Of a DNA stretch of 22,108 nt, positions 1 to 6,841 are shown one piece after another. Each line of letters opens with the position of its first letter. Positions within the stretch are counted from its first letter, which is position 1. Made by a program: the position numbers and the translations under genes. Below the pieces are notes generated by a model. It did not search any database and had not been told where the DNA came from. It worked only from the letters and a program-made list of their open reading frames with translations. This DNA is from CAMDBL01 sp964498125 (GTDB lineage Bacteria; Pseudomonadota; Alphaproteobacteria; Rhizobiales; Hyphomicrobiaceae), in NCBI GenBank assembly GCA_964498125.1, contig CAZCGE010000036.1, positions 1 through 22,108 of the forward strand, given 5' to 3'.

Positions 1-141
1 GCGATTCGGGCGCCGACAGCGAGAGCAGCTCAGATCACCTCAGGGGGTGGCCGGCTTCGATCGGAACAGGTGGCCGACTTGCGTCGGAATGGGTGGCCGG
101 AATGCGTCGGAACGAGTGGCCGACTTGGGTCGGAATACGCA
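1..141. mobile_element. End of an IS21-like insertion sequence
   Basis: Four copies of a repeat containing GTGGCC followed by a CGGAA-type block start at 47, 70, 93 and 116, an exact 23-bp period. The outer tip, read on the minus strand from 141, begins TGCGTATTCCGACC. Multiple short terminal repeats and a TG tip are typical of IS21-family ends, so I assign that family from memory. The element runs out of the window to the left, so neither istA/istB nor the other end is visible and the orientation is unknown. The boundary at 141 is set by where hipA sequence stops and repeat sequence begins. Confidence 0.65.
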
Positions 142-1005
142 ACCATTTCTGACGGCGCAGTTGAAAAGGAAAAGACGAAAAATGGTTTCTAGAGAATTGC
201 CAAGCTCGTCCTGAGAGACAAAATCTCGCATTCGCCGGAAGATGCGGGTCTCGTACCCGCCTTTATATTTGTCAGCAGTACCAAGAGCATTGAGGACGCA
301 GAAGTCCTCAAATCCCGAATATTTGCCGTCGACGAAGTCAAAACGCTCGACAATGAGCGCTCCACCGTCATCGGAGAGCTGGAATTTCGGCACCGGTAAC
401 CCTGCTTGAACTGCAGCTTTAAGACAGAAGAATTCGTTCGCTGCAAGTTCTGGGAACTCTTCTTCGTCCCAAAACTTGACGATGTGCGTTGCGCTCAGGA
501 TGCTCGATGATTTTCGAAGTTTTGGATTAGATATTGTTCCATCCTCCGCTCTAATCATAATCTTAGGTTGAACGCCAGATAGGCCAGAATGAGTCGCAAA
601 TTTATCAAGAAGGTAATTGAATAGGCCTCCGTCGCGACGTGCCCTTAATATCTGATCGATCGATTGAAATGGTACAGATTCAACCAGAGTTTGATCCAAG
701 GCTGAGTATCTTATGCGGCCAATCTGAGTGCGCCCGATGACGCCGAGTAGATCAAAATCATCAAACGTCCCTGTCGCCTTCGCGAAACGCCTTGTCAACC
801 GTTCGCGAAGAGCGCCTTCCGGAAGGTTCATTTCTAAGATGGGAAGCAGATTAAATTGAGAGTCCCATGATTGCACCCGCACGGGCATTGTTACTGATAT
901 TGCCCTGTCGCTTGGCGCTTCTGGATCGTACGCTAACGTTGTACCCTTTGGGCCAAGTCGATCCAACATACCTGCGCGTGCTCCATCTGACCATACGCGG
1001 ATCAC
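40..1005 (-). pseudogene. hipA: Truncated HipA-family toxin kinase
   Basis: This is a HipA-like serine/threonine kinase toxin, which in the family phosphorylates glutamyl-tRNA synthetase or similar targets and is neutralised by HipB. The N-terminal subdomain includes NLPEGALRERL at about residue 60. The kinase part shows GVQPK (144-148), VERFD (219-223) and a KY..GYE stretch (246-251). The family then has an N-x-D-x-H-x-K-N catalytic loop. Here the protein reads FNCAVRNG up to residue 288 and then runs into IS sequence at base 141, so the catalytic Asp and the last 100 or so residues are missing. The remaining 33 codons (40-141) are read from the insertion sequence. The start lies 11 bases after the hipB stop, as expected for a hipBA operon. 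The kinase should be inactive. The rest of hipA may lie beyond the window. Confidence 0.85.
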
Positions 1006-1016
1006 GTTGTTTCACC

Positions 1017-1268
1017 TCATTCATCCTCGGCCACCAGGTCTTCAAGGGTGGGGCGCTTTAGGTTCAGTGTCGTGATACGCAGATCCAGCCCCACGGCGCG
1101 CAGGATGCGCAAGAGTTTTTTGACGCCGACCTCCGGGTATCGGCCTGTTTCCAATTTTGCGATGAGAGGTCGGCTGACCCGGGCTTTCATCGCAAGCGCA
1201 TCTTGCGTGAGGCCTTGTTGCCTGCGATGGGCGGCAATCGTCCTAGCTAGCTCTTCCATGTCTGTCAT
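1017..1268 (-). CDS. hipB: HipB-like antitoxin, XRE helix-turn-helix
   Basis: An 83-aa protein with a canonical Cro/CI helix-turn-helix: QGLTQDALAMKARVSRPLI at about residues 18-36, followed by AKLETGRYPEVGVKKLLRIL. The length and position immediately upstream of hipA fit HipB, the DNA-binding antitoxin that sequesters HipA and represses its own operon. The chosen start gives MTDMEELAR; a second Met at codon 4 is possible. No Shine-Dalgarno sequence is visible before either start. The promoter seen upstream would give a nearly leaderless mRNA. With hipA broken, this gene may persist only as a repressor. Confidence 0.85.
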   Translation of the reverse strand: MTDMEELARTIAAHRRQQGLTQDALAMKARVSRPLIAKLETGRYPEVGVKKLLRILRAVGLDLRITTLNLKRPTLEDLVAEDE

Positions 1269-1276
1269 TTGCGTGT

Positions 1277-1305
1277 AAAATACTATACAGAATGGCGTGT
1301 GTCAA
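1277..1305 (-). promoter_or_regulatory. Probable hipBA promoter
   Basis: On the minus strand a perfect -35 box TTGACA (1300-1305) is followed after exactly 17 bases by TATTTT (1277-1282). The predicted start of transcription is only a few bases before the hipB ATG at 1268. Confidence 0.5.
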
Positions 1306-1404
1306 GATATTAGTATATTATAATATATAAAAACTGATAGGTTGTTATATATAAAAATATACAAACCTGGCGCTACGTCTTGTTTTGTATATGATAATAC
1401 ATGG
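1306..1404. other. AT-rich control region with palindromes
   Basis: This stretch is far richer in A+T than everything around it. It contains a perfect 14-bp palindrome, TATATTATAATATA, at 1314-1327, just upstream of the hipBA promoter. It is a plausible site for HipB binding or for another regulator. No gene is seen in it. Confidence 0.35.
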
Positions 1405-1617
1405 TCAATGCCGCCAGTCCCCATCCTCCTCTCGGCTGACCGGATGGGCCTGAGCGAGCCCGAATGCACGCTTGGACAGCGCGCCGTTGTCCCCGTCGCG
1501 GTGATCCTCCAGCCAGGCAGCATGGGTCGCGTACCGGTGGGGAAGTTCCTTGCCCCGGACCTGGCCCGCGGGTTGCGGCGGCCCCGGGTTGCCGCTAAGA
1601 GTGCGTGAGAAACTACG
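1405..1617 (-). pseudogene. Unidentified gene remnant (C-terminal end)
   Basis: On the minus strand an open frame of about 70 codons ends with TGA at 1405-1407. It has protein-like composition, for example ELPHRYATHAAWLEDH, then NGALSKRAFGLAQAHPVS and a final DWRH. No ATG or GTG starts it, and it is bounded upstream by a TAA near 1618. It stops exactly where the AT-rich hipBA region begins, which suggests a gene end left by an older insertion or deletion. I do not recognise the family. A plus-strand frame overlaps it but looks less protein-like. Confidence 0.3.
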
Positions 1618-1723
1618 GTGACGTTATGCGTTGTTGGCCGCGTGAACCTGGGGGCGGGTTCGCATCGCGGCTAACCGCGGCGCAGCCGTGTCAAGAACGC
1701 AGGCGCAATCAGCGGGTGGTGGC

Positions 1724-2986
1724 ATGGCCACGGTCGTGATGAAGTTCGGAGGCACGTCCGTCGCCGACGTCGAGCGCATGCGCAACGTGTGCCGGCATGT
1801 CAAGCGCGAGGTGGACGCCGGCAACAAGGTGGCGGTCGTGGTCTCGGCGATGGCGGGCGCGACCAATCAGCTGGTCGCCTGGGTGCGCGAGGCCTCGCTG
1901 TTGCATGATGCGCGCGAGTACGACGCCGTGGTCGCTGCCGGCGAACAGGTCACCGCCGGGTTGATGGCCATCATCCTGCAGTCGATGGGGTTGCAGGCGC
2001 GGTCGTGGCTCGGCTGGCAAGTGCCGATCCTGACCGACAAGTCGCACGGTGCGGCGCGCATCCTCGATATTCCAGGTCAGACGCTGCGCGAACGGCTCGA
2101 TCAGGGCGAGGTCGCGGTGGTCGCGGGCTTCCAGGGCATCGAGGCGGAGCGCAATCGCATCACCACGCTCGGCCGCGGCGGCTCCGACACCAGCGCGGTC
2201 GCCTTGGCCGTGGCGCTGAAGGCCGATGTCTGCGACATCTACACGGATGTGGACGGCGTCTACACGACAGACCCGCGCATCGTGCCAAAAGCCCGCCGCT
2301 TGCCGAAGATCTCCTACGAAGAGATGCTGGAGATGGCCTCGCTCGGCTCCAAGGTGCTGCAGACCCGCTCGGTCGAGCTGGCGATGCTGTACCGCATGCG
2401 CACCCGCGTGCTGTCGAGCTTCGTGGCGCCCGACGCCATGCAGCCCGTGCGTATCGAGGCGCTCGAGGACATCGGCACCATTGTTTGCGACGAGGATGAG
2501 ATCGTGGAGCAACAAGTTGTCAGCGGCATCGCCTACGCCAAGGACGAGGCCAAGATCACCATCCTCAAGGTCGAGGACAGGCCTGGCATCGCGGCGCGCG
2601 TCTTTGGGGCGCTGGCCGATGCCAATATCAACGTCGACATGATCGTGCAGAACGTCACGCCGGACGGCAAGCACACGGACATGACATTCACGGTGCAGGC
2701 CGCCGAGTTGCCGCGCACTCTCGAAGTGTTGAAGTCGGCCAAGCAGTCGATCGGCTATTTCGACGTCAAGGCCTCGGCCGACGTGGCCAAGGTGTCCGTG
2801 ATCGGCGTCGGCATGAGAAGCCACGCCGGCGTCGCGGCGCAGATGTTCAAGGCGCTGGCCAGCAAAGGCATCAACATTTTGGCCATCTCCACCTCGGAGA
2901 TCAAGATCAGTGTGTTGATCGAAGCTGCCTATGCCGAGTTGGCGGTGCGGACGTTGCACTCGCTCTATGGCCTCGACAAGGACTAA
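1724..2986 (+). CDS. lysC: Aspartate kinase
   Basis: Aspartokinase phosphorylates L-aspartate with ATP, the first step toward lysine, threonine, methionine and diaminopimelate. The 420-aa product shows the kinase signature KFGGTS at residues 6-11, GRGGSDTSAVALA, and TDVDGVYTTDPR in the amino-acid-kinase domain. Two C-terminal ACT domains follow: one with KITILKVEDRPGIAARVF and INVDMIVQNV, the second with VSVIGVGMRSHAGVA and INILAISTSEIKISVLI. These bind lysine and/or threonine for feedback control. I chose the ATG at 1724, which gives the family's usual N-terminus. The upstream ATG at 1688 would add 12 unlikely residues. The stop codon overlaps the left arm of a large palindrome, which may end transcription or stabilise the 3' end. 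ptsP follows in the same direction. Confidence 0.96.
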   Translation: MATVVMKFGGTSVADVERMRNVCRHVKREVDAGNKVAVVVSAMAGATNQLVAWVREASLLHDAREYDAVVAAGEQVTAGLMAIILQSMGLQARSWLGWQVPILTDKSHGAARILDIPGQTLRERLDQGEVAVVAGFQGIEAERNRITTLGRGGSDTSAVALAVALKADVCDIYTDVDGVYTTDPRIVPKARRLPKISYEEMLEMASLGSKVLQTRSVELAMLYRMRTRVLSSFVAPDAMQPVRIEALEDIGTIVCDEDEIVEQQVVSGIAYAKDEAKITILKVEDRPGIAARVFGALADANINVDMIVQNVTPDGKHTDMTFTVQAAELPRTLEVLKSAKQSIGYFDVKASADVAKVSVIGVGMRSHAGVAAQMFKALASKGINILAISTSEIKISVLIEAAYAELAVRTLHSLYGLDKD

Positions 2987-3039
2987 TACCAACCTGCGCA
3001 GACTCTGACTCTCAGTTATGCCGTGCGCAGGTTGGTATT
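2985..3039. repeat. Palindrome 1 of a REP-like pair (16-bp stem)
   Basis: Arms 2985-3000 and 3024-3039 are perfect reverse complements (AATACCAACCTGCGCA and its complement) around a 23-nt spacer. The left arm overlaps the lysC stop codon. It shares the end sequence TACCAAYCTGC with the next palindrome. There is no T-run after the stem, so this is more likely a REP-type element or mRNA 3'-end stabiliser than a simple intrinsic terminator. Confidence 0.75.
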
Positions 3040-3050
3040 CTCGTTTGTTG

Positions 3051-3080
3051 GCGCGCAGCCGCCACGCCAACCCTGCGCGC
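3051..3080. repeat. Small hairpin between the two palindromes
   Basis: GCGCGCAG at 3051-3058 pairs with CTGCGCGC at 3073-3080 around a 14-nt loop. It sits between the two larger palindromes and may be part of the same composite repeat. Confidence 0.35.
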
Positions 3081-3081
3081 G

Positions 3082-3123
3082 TATACCAATCTGCATGGGT
3101 CAACACCCATGCAGATTGGTATA
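3082..3123. repeat. Palindrome 2 of a REP-like pair (19-bp stem, 4-nt loop)
   Basis: Arms 3082-3100 and 3105-3123 are perfect 19-bp reverse complements around CAAC. The arm begins TATACCAATCTGCATG, so it matches palindrome 1 at TACCAAYCTGC. A stem this long and perfect would form a very stable RNA hairpin between lysC and ptsP. No poly-T tract follows. Confidence 0.8.
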
Positions 3124-3187
3124 AGCAGAGTTGGCCTTCCGATCCTGGTGGCCATAGGCGCTCGTGCAGCGCGGGGACCGAAGTCGA

Positions 3188-5476
3188 ATGCCAGGCAGGC
3201 GAGGCGACGATAGTAGAGCGAAGCAGCCCGAGCCGGCGATGCGGGTCATCATGCGGCGGTTGCGCTCCATCATGGCCGAGCCCGCCGAAGGCCAGGCGCG
3301 ACTCGATAAAATTGTGCACCAGATCGCCGGCTTGATGGTGGCGGAGGTTTGCTCGATCTACCTGAAGCGTCAGGACGGTTCGCTCGAGCTGTTTGCCACG
3401 GAGGGTCTCAACCCCACCGCCGTGCACAACACCCGGCTGAAGCGAGGCGAAGGTCTGGTCGGCCGTTGCGCCGAGATGGCCATTCCCGTCAACGAACCGG
3501 ATGCCCAGAGCCATCCGGCGTTCTCGTTCCGGCCCGAGACGGGCGAGGAGGTGTATCACTCGCTGTTGGCCGTGCCAATCCTGCGTGGCGGCCAGATCCT
3601 GGGCGTGCTCGTGGTACAGAACCGCACGCTCAAGGTCTACTCCGAGGAGGACGTCGAGGCGCTCGAGACGACGGCCATGGTCGTTGCCGAGCATATTGTC
3701 TCGGGAGCCGTTCCGGGCGCCGGCGGCGCCATTGAGGCTGAACGCAACCTGTCGGTCGTGGTGAAGGGCGAAACGATCTCGGACGGCATCGCGCTGGGTC
3801 ACGTCGTGCTGCATGAGCCGCGCGTGGTGGTCACCAAGCTCATTGCCGACGATGTCGAGTCCGAGGTCGCCCGGCTCGAGGCGGCGATGGAGACGCTGCG
3901 CGCGTCCCTCGACGACATGCTCCGGCACGAGGGGCTGGCGCGCGCCGGGGAGCATCGCGAGGTGCTCGAGGCCTATCGCATGTTCGCCGACGACCGTGGC
4001 TGGCTGAAGCGCATGCGCGACGCAGTCGAGGAAGGTCTGACCGCCGATGCGGCCGTGGAGCGCGTGCAGAACAGCATACGGGCGCGCATGCTGCGCCAAC
4101 ACGATCCCTATTGGCGGGAGCGGCAGCGCGATCTCGATGATCTGTCCGACCGGCTGCTGCGGGTGTTGGCGGGCAAGGTGGGCGGTACCGCGGCGCACTC
4201 GGACCTGCCGAGCGATACGATCCTGGTGGCGCGGACGCTGGGGCCGGCCGAGCTGCTCGACTACGATCGCACCAAGCTGCGTGGCCTTGTCGTCGAGGAT
4301 GGCGGCGCCCAGAGCCATGTCGCCATTGTCGCCAAGGCGCTGGGCATTGCAGCCATCGGTCAGGCCGTGGGCATCGTCGATCGCGTCAGCACGGGCGACG
4401 CCGCCATCATCGATGCCGAGTCGGGCCAGGTGCACGTGCGGCCCTCGGCCGAGGTGGTCAATGCCTACTCCGACAAGGTGCGCTTCCGGGCACGGCGCCA
4501 GCACAAGTACGCCGCGCTGCGCAGCGTTGACCCGGTGACCAAGGACGGCACGCGCATCTCGCTCAATATCAATGCCGGGCTGCTGGTCGACATGCCGCAT
4601 GTCCAGGAGTCGGGTGCCGATGGCGTCGGCCTGTTCCGCACCGAGCTGCAGTTCATGCTGTCGTCGACGCTGCCGCGGCTCGATCGGCAAACCGAACTCT
4701 ATCGCTCGGTCATCGAGCAGGCAGGGGGGCGGCCGGTCGTGTTCCGCGCGCTGGATATTGGCGGCGACAAGGTGCTGCCGTACCTGCGCCGGCACGGCGA
4801 GGAGAACCCGGCGCTCGGCTGGCGCGCCATTCGCATGTCGCTGGATCGGCCAGCGTTGTTCCGCACACAGGTGCGCGCGCTGCTGCGCGCCGTCGGCAGC
4901 GGCGAGTTGCGCATCATGATACCCATGGTGAGTACGCCCGGTGAGATGGATGCGGCGCGGGAATTGATCGACAAAGAGCTGACGCTCGCCGCCAAACGCG
5001 CGGTGGCGCCGGCGCGGGTCCTGGTCGGCGCCATGCTGGAAGTGCCGAGCCTGCTCTACGATCTCGACGGGCTCATGCGGCGAGTGGATTTCGTCTCGGT
5101 CGGCAGCAATGATCTGCTGCAATTCCTGTTCGCCTCGGACCGCACCAATCCGCGGGTCGCCGGGCGCTACGATGCCCTGTCCGCGGCTTCGCTGCGCGCC
5201 TTGCGCACGATTGTCGAGGCAGCCGGCCGTCACAATGTGTCGCTGAACTTGTGCGGTGAGATGGCGGGCCGGCCGCTCGAAGCCATGGCCCTGATCGGCA
5301 TCGGCTTCCGTTCGATTTCGATGGCGCCAGCCTCGATCGGACCCGTCAAGACCATGATCCTGTCGCTCGATTGCGCGCGTTTGACCAAGCTGCTGCGCAA
5401 GCACCTCGCACATGACACCGGCAACCTGCGCCCGGCGCTGCTGGCTTTTGCCGGCAGTAGCGGCGTCGAGATTTGA
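3188..5476 (+). CDS. ptsP: Phosphoenolpyruvate-protein phosphotransferase PtsP (enzyme I-Ntr)
   Basis: Enzyme I of the nitrogen phosphotransferase system moves phosphate from PEP to NPr, starting a regulatory relay rather than sugar uptake. An N-terminal GAF domain (about residues 35-180; EVCSIYLKRQDGSLELFA, GLVGRCAEMAIPVNEPD, LAVPILRGGQILGVLVVQN) is followed by the enzyme I N-domain, the phospho-histidine site GGAQSHVAIVAKALGIAAIG, and the PEP-binding barrel. Barrel motifs include GVGLFRTELQFM, RALDIGGDKVLPYL, ENPALGWRAIRMSL, EVPSLLYDLD, VGSNDLLQFLFASDR and LNLCGEMAGRP. The ATG at 3188 (762 aa, GGGGA about 10 bases upstream) is closest to the family length of about 755. GTG 3164 and ATG 3239 are alternatives. 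In the family the GAF domain senses glutamine. prfA, its usual next neighbour, is displaced by 8 kb. Confidence 0.95.
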   Translation: MPGRRGDDSRAKQPEPAMRVIMRRLRSIMAEPAEGQARLDKIVHQIAGLMVAEVCSIYLKRQDGSLELFATEGLNPTAVHNTRLKRGEGLVGRCAEMAIPVNEPDAQSHPAFSFRPETGEEVYHSLLAVPILRGGQILGVLVVQNRTLKVYSEEDVEALETTAMVVAEHIVSGAVPGAGGAIEAERNLSVVVKGETISDGIALGHVVLHEPRVVVTKLIADDVESEVARLEAAMETLRASLDDMLRHEGLARAGEHREVLEAYRMFADDRGWLKRMRDAVEEGLTADAAVERVQNSIRARMLRQHDPYWRERQRDLDDLSDRLLRVLAGKVGGTAAHSDLPSDTILVARTLGPAELLDYDRTKLRGLVVEDGGAQSHVAIVAKALGIAAIGQAVGIVDRVSTGDAAIIDAESGQVHVRPSAEVVNAYSDKVRFRARRQHKYAALRSVDPVTKDGTRISLNINAGLLVDMPHVQESGADGVGLFRTELQFMLSSTLPRLDRQTELYRSVIEQAGGRPVVFRALDIGGDKVLPYLRRHGEENPALGWRAIRMSLDRPALFRTQVRALLRAVGSGELRIMIPMVSTPGEMDAARELIDKELTLAAKRAVAPARVLVGAMLEVPSLLYDLDGLMRRVDFVSVGSNDLLQFLFASDRTNPRVAGRYDALSAASLRALRTIVEAAGRHNVSLNLCGEMAGRPLEAMALIGIGFRSISMAPASIGPVKTMILSLDCARLTKLLRKHLAHDTGNLRPALLAFAGSSGVEI

Positions 5477-5764
5477 GCGGTCGGGGAGAGTGATGGGAAC
5501 CGGTTGCGATGCAGCTGGCCTGCGAGCGTCTTGGATCGACCCCGAGTGGCCGTTTTGACGACAGCGAAGCTTAGCGTTCGATAGTGCACTTTATCCGACG
5601 TCAGCGGAAATCATTAGGTTGTTTCTTGCCACTGTTCCGATCGAGTTGGCCGACTATCCACTGACGGTGCATCGCTACCAGTCGACCGGCCGAACCGACC
5701 ATGTTGAAGCTTTGTAGCAAATCAGTTTTTAGAGCATAATAAGAACTCAAGGTTCCATTTGACG
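5477..5764. other. Intergenic region at the left edge of the accessory block
   Basis: No convincing gene is present. It is less GC rich than ptsP toward its right end and holds the promoter described separately. A 13-base match, CTGTTCCGATCGA (5632-5644), equals part of the IS21-like end at the start of the window (minus strand, within 55-70) and is followed by GTTGGCC. It could be a decayed insertion-sequence end, but the match is short. Confidence 0.3.
5712..5740 (+). promoter_or_regulatory. Probable promoter of the split SocA-like gene
   Basis: TTGTAG (5712-5717) and CATAAT (5735-5740) are separated by exactly 17 bases in an AT-rich stretch 25 bases before the ATG at 5765. Confidence 0.45.
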
Positions 5765-6035
5765 ATGCATGACGGCAGGGCCATCGCGAACTTCGTGCTT
5801 GACCAGACCGATGGGGCCGGGATCGCGGTCACCCACCTGTCGCTGCAGAAGATGGTCTACTTCTGCCATGTCTGGTCGTTGATCGAACTTGGTCTGCCAT
5901 TGGTCAAGCACAGCTTCGAAGCCTGGAAGCATGGGCCGGTCCTCCAGTACCTCTACCGCGAATTCAAGCGGTTCGGCTCAGCGCCCATCAAGGAGCGGGC
6001 GCTGCGGGTGAACCCGTACACGGGCCGGGAGGAGG
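5765..6035 (+). pseudogene. SocA/Panacea-domain antitoxin-like gene, 5' part, split by IS66
   Basis: The first 90 codons of a DUF4065 (Panacea, SocA-like) protein, a domain found in antitoxins and phage-derived regulators. Family features seen are NFVLDQ, LSLQKMVYFCH at about residues 28-38 and FEAWKHGPVLQYLYREFKRFG at about 55-75. The frame is cut at 6035 by the IS66 element, and the extra codons after GREE (to a stop at 6073) belong to the element. If the element and one copy of the 8-bp duplication are removed, this part joins in frame to 11342-11568 as ...TGREE-VVAYAIDE..., giving a 165-aa protein, the usual size for this family. Transcription could come from the promoter at 5712-5740. 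The preferred start is ATG 5765; a TTG two codons earlier is possible. Confidence 0.85.
6028..6035. repeat. Target-site duplication of the IS66 element, left copy
   Basis: GGAGGAGG directly abuts the left inverted repeat. The identical 8 bases follow the right inverted repeat at 11334-11341. Eight bases is the duplication size known for IS66-family elements. Confidence 0.93.
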
Positions 6036-6057
6036 GTAAGCATCCGGCCAGGGCCGC
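6036..6057 (+). repeat. IS66 left inverted repeat
   Basis: A 22-bp terminal repeat beginning GTAAGCATCC, matching the right end except at position 7 (A here, C there). Confidence 0.92.
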
Positions 6058-6073
6058 GGGTAGCGCCGCCTGA

Positions 6074-6310
6074 TCAGGCGGCAGCCCTGATCGCGACAGC
6101 GGCTTCGCGCGCCGCTTTCCAGTTCCACGGCAGCAGGTCGGCGATCTGCTTCATCGGATGATCGGCGATGCGGGCGAGGACGTCGGCGAGCCACGCTTTC
6201 GGATCGGCGTCGCAAAGTTTTGCGGTCTCGATCAGCGTGTACATGACGGCGGCGCGATTGCCCCCGGCGTCGGAGCCGCAGAAGGTCCAGTTGCGGCGGC
6301 CGACGGCAAT
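6074..6310 (-). pseudogene. tnpC: IS66 transposase TnpC, C-terminal part
   Basis: The last 78 codons of IS66 TnpC. Reading begins ATT GCC GTC GGC CGC (IAVGRR), then NWTFCGSDAGG, MYTLIETAKLCDADP, AWLADVLARIADHP and LLPWNW, ending AIRAAA. This is the conserved IS66 C-terminal domain. It has no start of its own and is the continuation of the gene part at 8937-10310, from which it is separated by the serine-recombinase element. Joined at the shared AT dinucleotide the two parts read RSIRGIAVGRRNW, exactly the family motif. Its stop codon lies 16 bases inside the left inverted repeat. Confidence 0.93.
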
Positions 6311-6326
6311 CGCGCATCCATTCTGC
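6309..6326. other. Left attachment junction (attL-like) of the serine-recombinase element
   Basis: IS66 tnpC sequence ends at AT (6309-6310). The element then reads CGCG (6311-6314), four bases, and CATTCTGC (6319-6326). The right junction carries the reverse complements in mirrored order. The crossover point is inferred from frame restoration of tnpC. Confidence 0.6.
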
Positions 6327-6333
6327 CCATGTC

Positions 6334-6831
6334 GGACAGGATGTTGTCGTCCAATATCGTTGGCATCCGCTGTACGGGCGCAGTGCGCGTCACATCCAGA
6401 ACGAGCGCCGGGCGACGGGAGAGTTCGTGCACGTCGAGCTGTCTCCCGGCTCTGTGACGATCCTGCCGGCCTGGAAGCTCGACGCCATCTACTGCGCAAG
6501 CATCAAGACTGGCGCACCGCAGGTCTCGCTGGCGGCGCTGTGTGACCTGCATGGGCTGCTTATAGCTTGCGAATCACGGCTCCACTCCACGGACGGCAAT
6601 ACCGTCACGCAGGAGACGCACCATGAACTCGCTCGTTCCAGTTGTACGGAGGAATGCCCTTGTTCCGTTGACACGCCACAGGCCGCCGGTGGCACCACGA
6701 CAACTCGATCTCGTACTCGACGACGCAAGGCTGAAGGGACAGTCAGCGATCGAGCGCCGAGCAGCAGTGCAGGCCCTGGCCCATCTGCTGCTGGAGGCAA
6801 GCGGCTCAGCCCAGCCGGAGGCCGGCCATGA
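6334..6831 (+). pseudogene. Small conserved-looking protein upstream of the recombinase (start missing)
   Basis: An open frame with the protein-like segments VVVQYRWHPLYGRSARH, GEFVHVELSPGSVTILPAWKLD and KTGAPQVSLAALCDLHGLL. It resembles, from memory, the small DUF5372-like proteins often found just upstream of such recombinases in rhizobia. That assignment is tentative. There is no in-frame ATG, GTG or TTG before the conserved HPLYG motif; the first usable start, GTG at 6427, would omit it. The coordinates therefore begin at an arbitrary codon inside the element. Either the 5' end was lost at the left junction or a one-base change separates it from the out-of-frame ATGs at 6329 and 6341. The frame runs on through the next gene to a stop at 6831. 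Function is unknown. Confidence 0.45.
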
Positions 6832-6841
6832 GCACGAATGA
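6623..6841 (+). CDS. Small protein of the serine-recombinase element
   Basis: A 72-aa protein starting MNSLVPVVRRN, with a clear Shine-Dalgarno sequence AGGAGA ending about 7 bases before the ATG. The C-terminal half, LDLVLDDARLKGQSAIERR followed by AAVQALAHLLLEASG, looks like a compact two-helix domain and resembles small proteins I recall preceding recombinases of this type. It overlaps the recombinase start by 14 bases, so the two are probably translationally coupled. It might be a recombination directionality factor or accessory protein, but nothing in the sequence proves this. Confidence 0.65.
   Translation: MNSLVPVVRRNALVPLTRHRPPVAPRQLDLVLDDARLKGQSAIERRAAVQALAHLLLEASGSAQPEAGHEHE

Noticed and set aside
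2985..3123. The palindromes as ordinary intrinsic terminators
   Set aside because: Neither stem is followed by a run of T on either strand, and the two share a common end sequence, which better fits a repeat family.
1709..5413. A 1234-codon minus-strand open frame opposite lysC and ptsP
   Set aside because: It lies entirely antisense to two unmistakable enzymes, has His/Arg/Gln-rich low-quality sequence and no family motifs. It is a codon-bias shadow of GC-rich genes.
6074..6310. The left IS66 fragment as a separate, unrelated IS66 remnant
   Set aside because: It is collinear with the tnpC part at 8937-10310, rejoins it exactly in frame, and both lie within one pair of inverted repeats and one target duplication.
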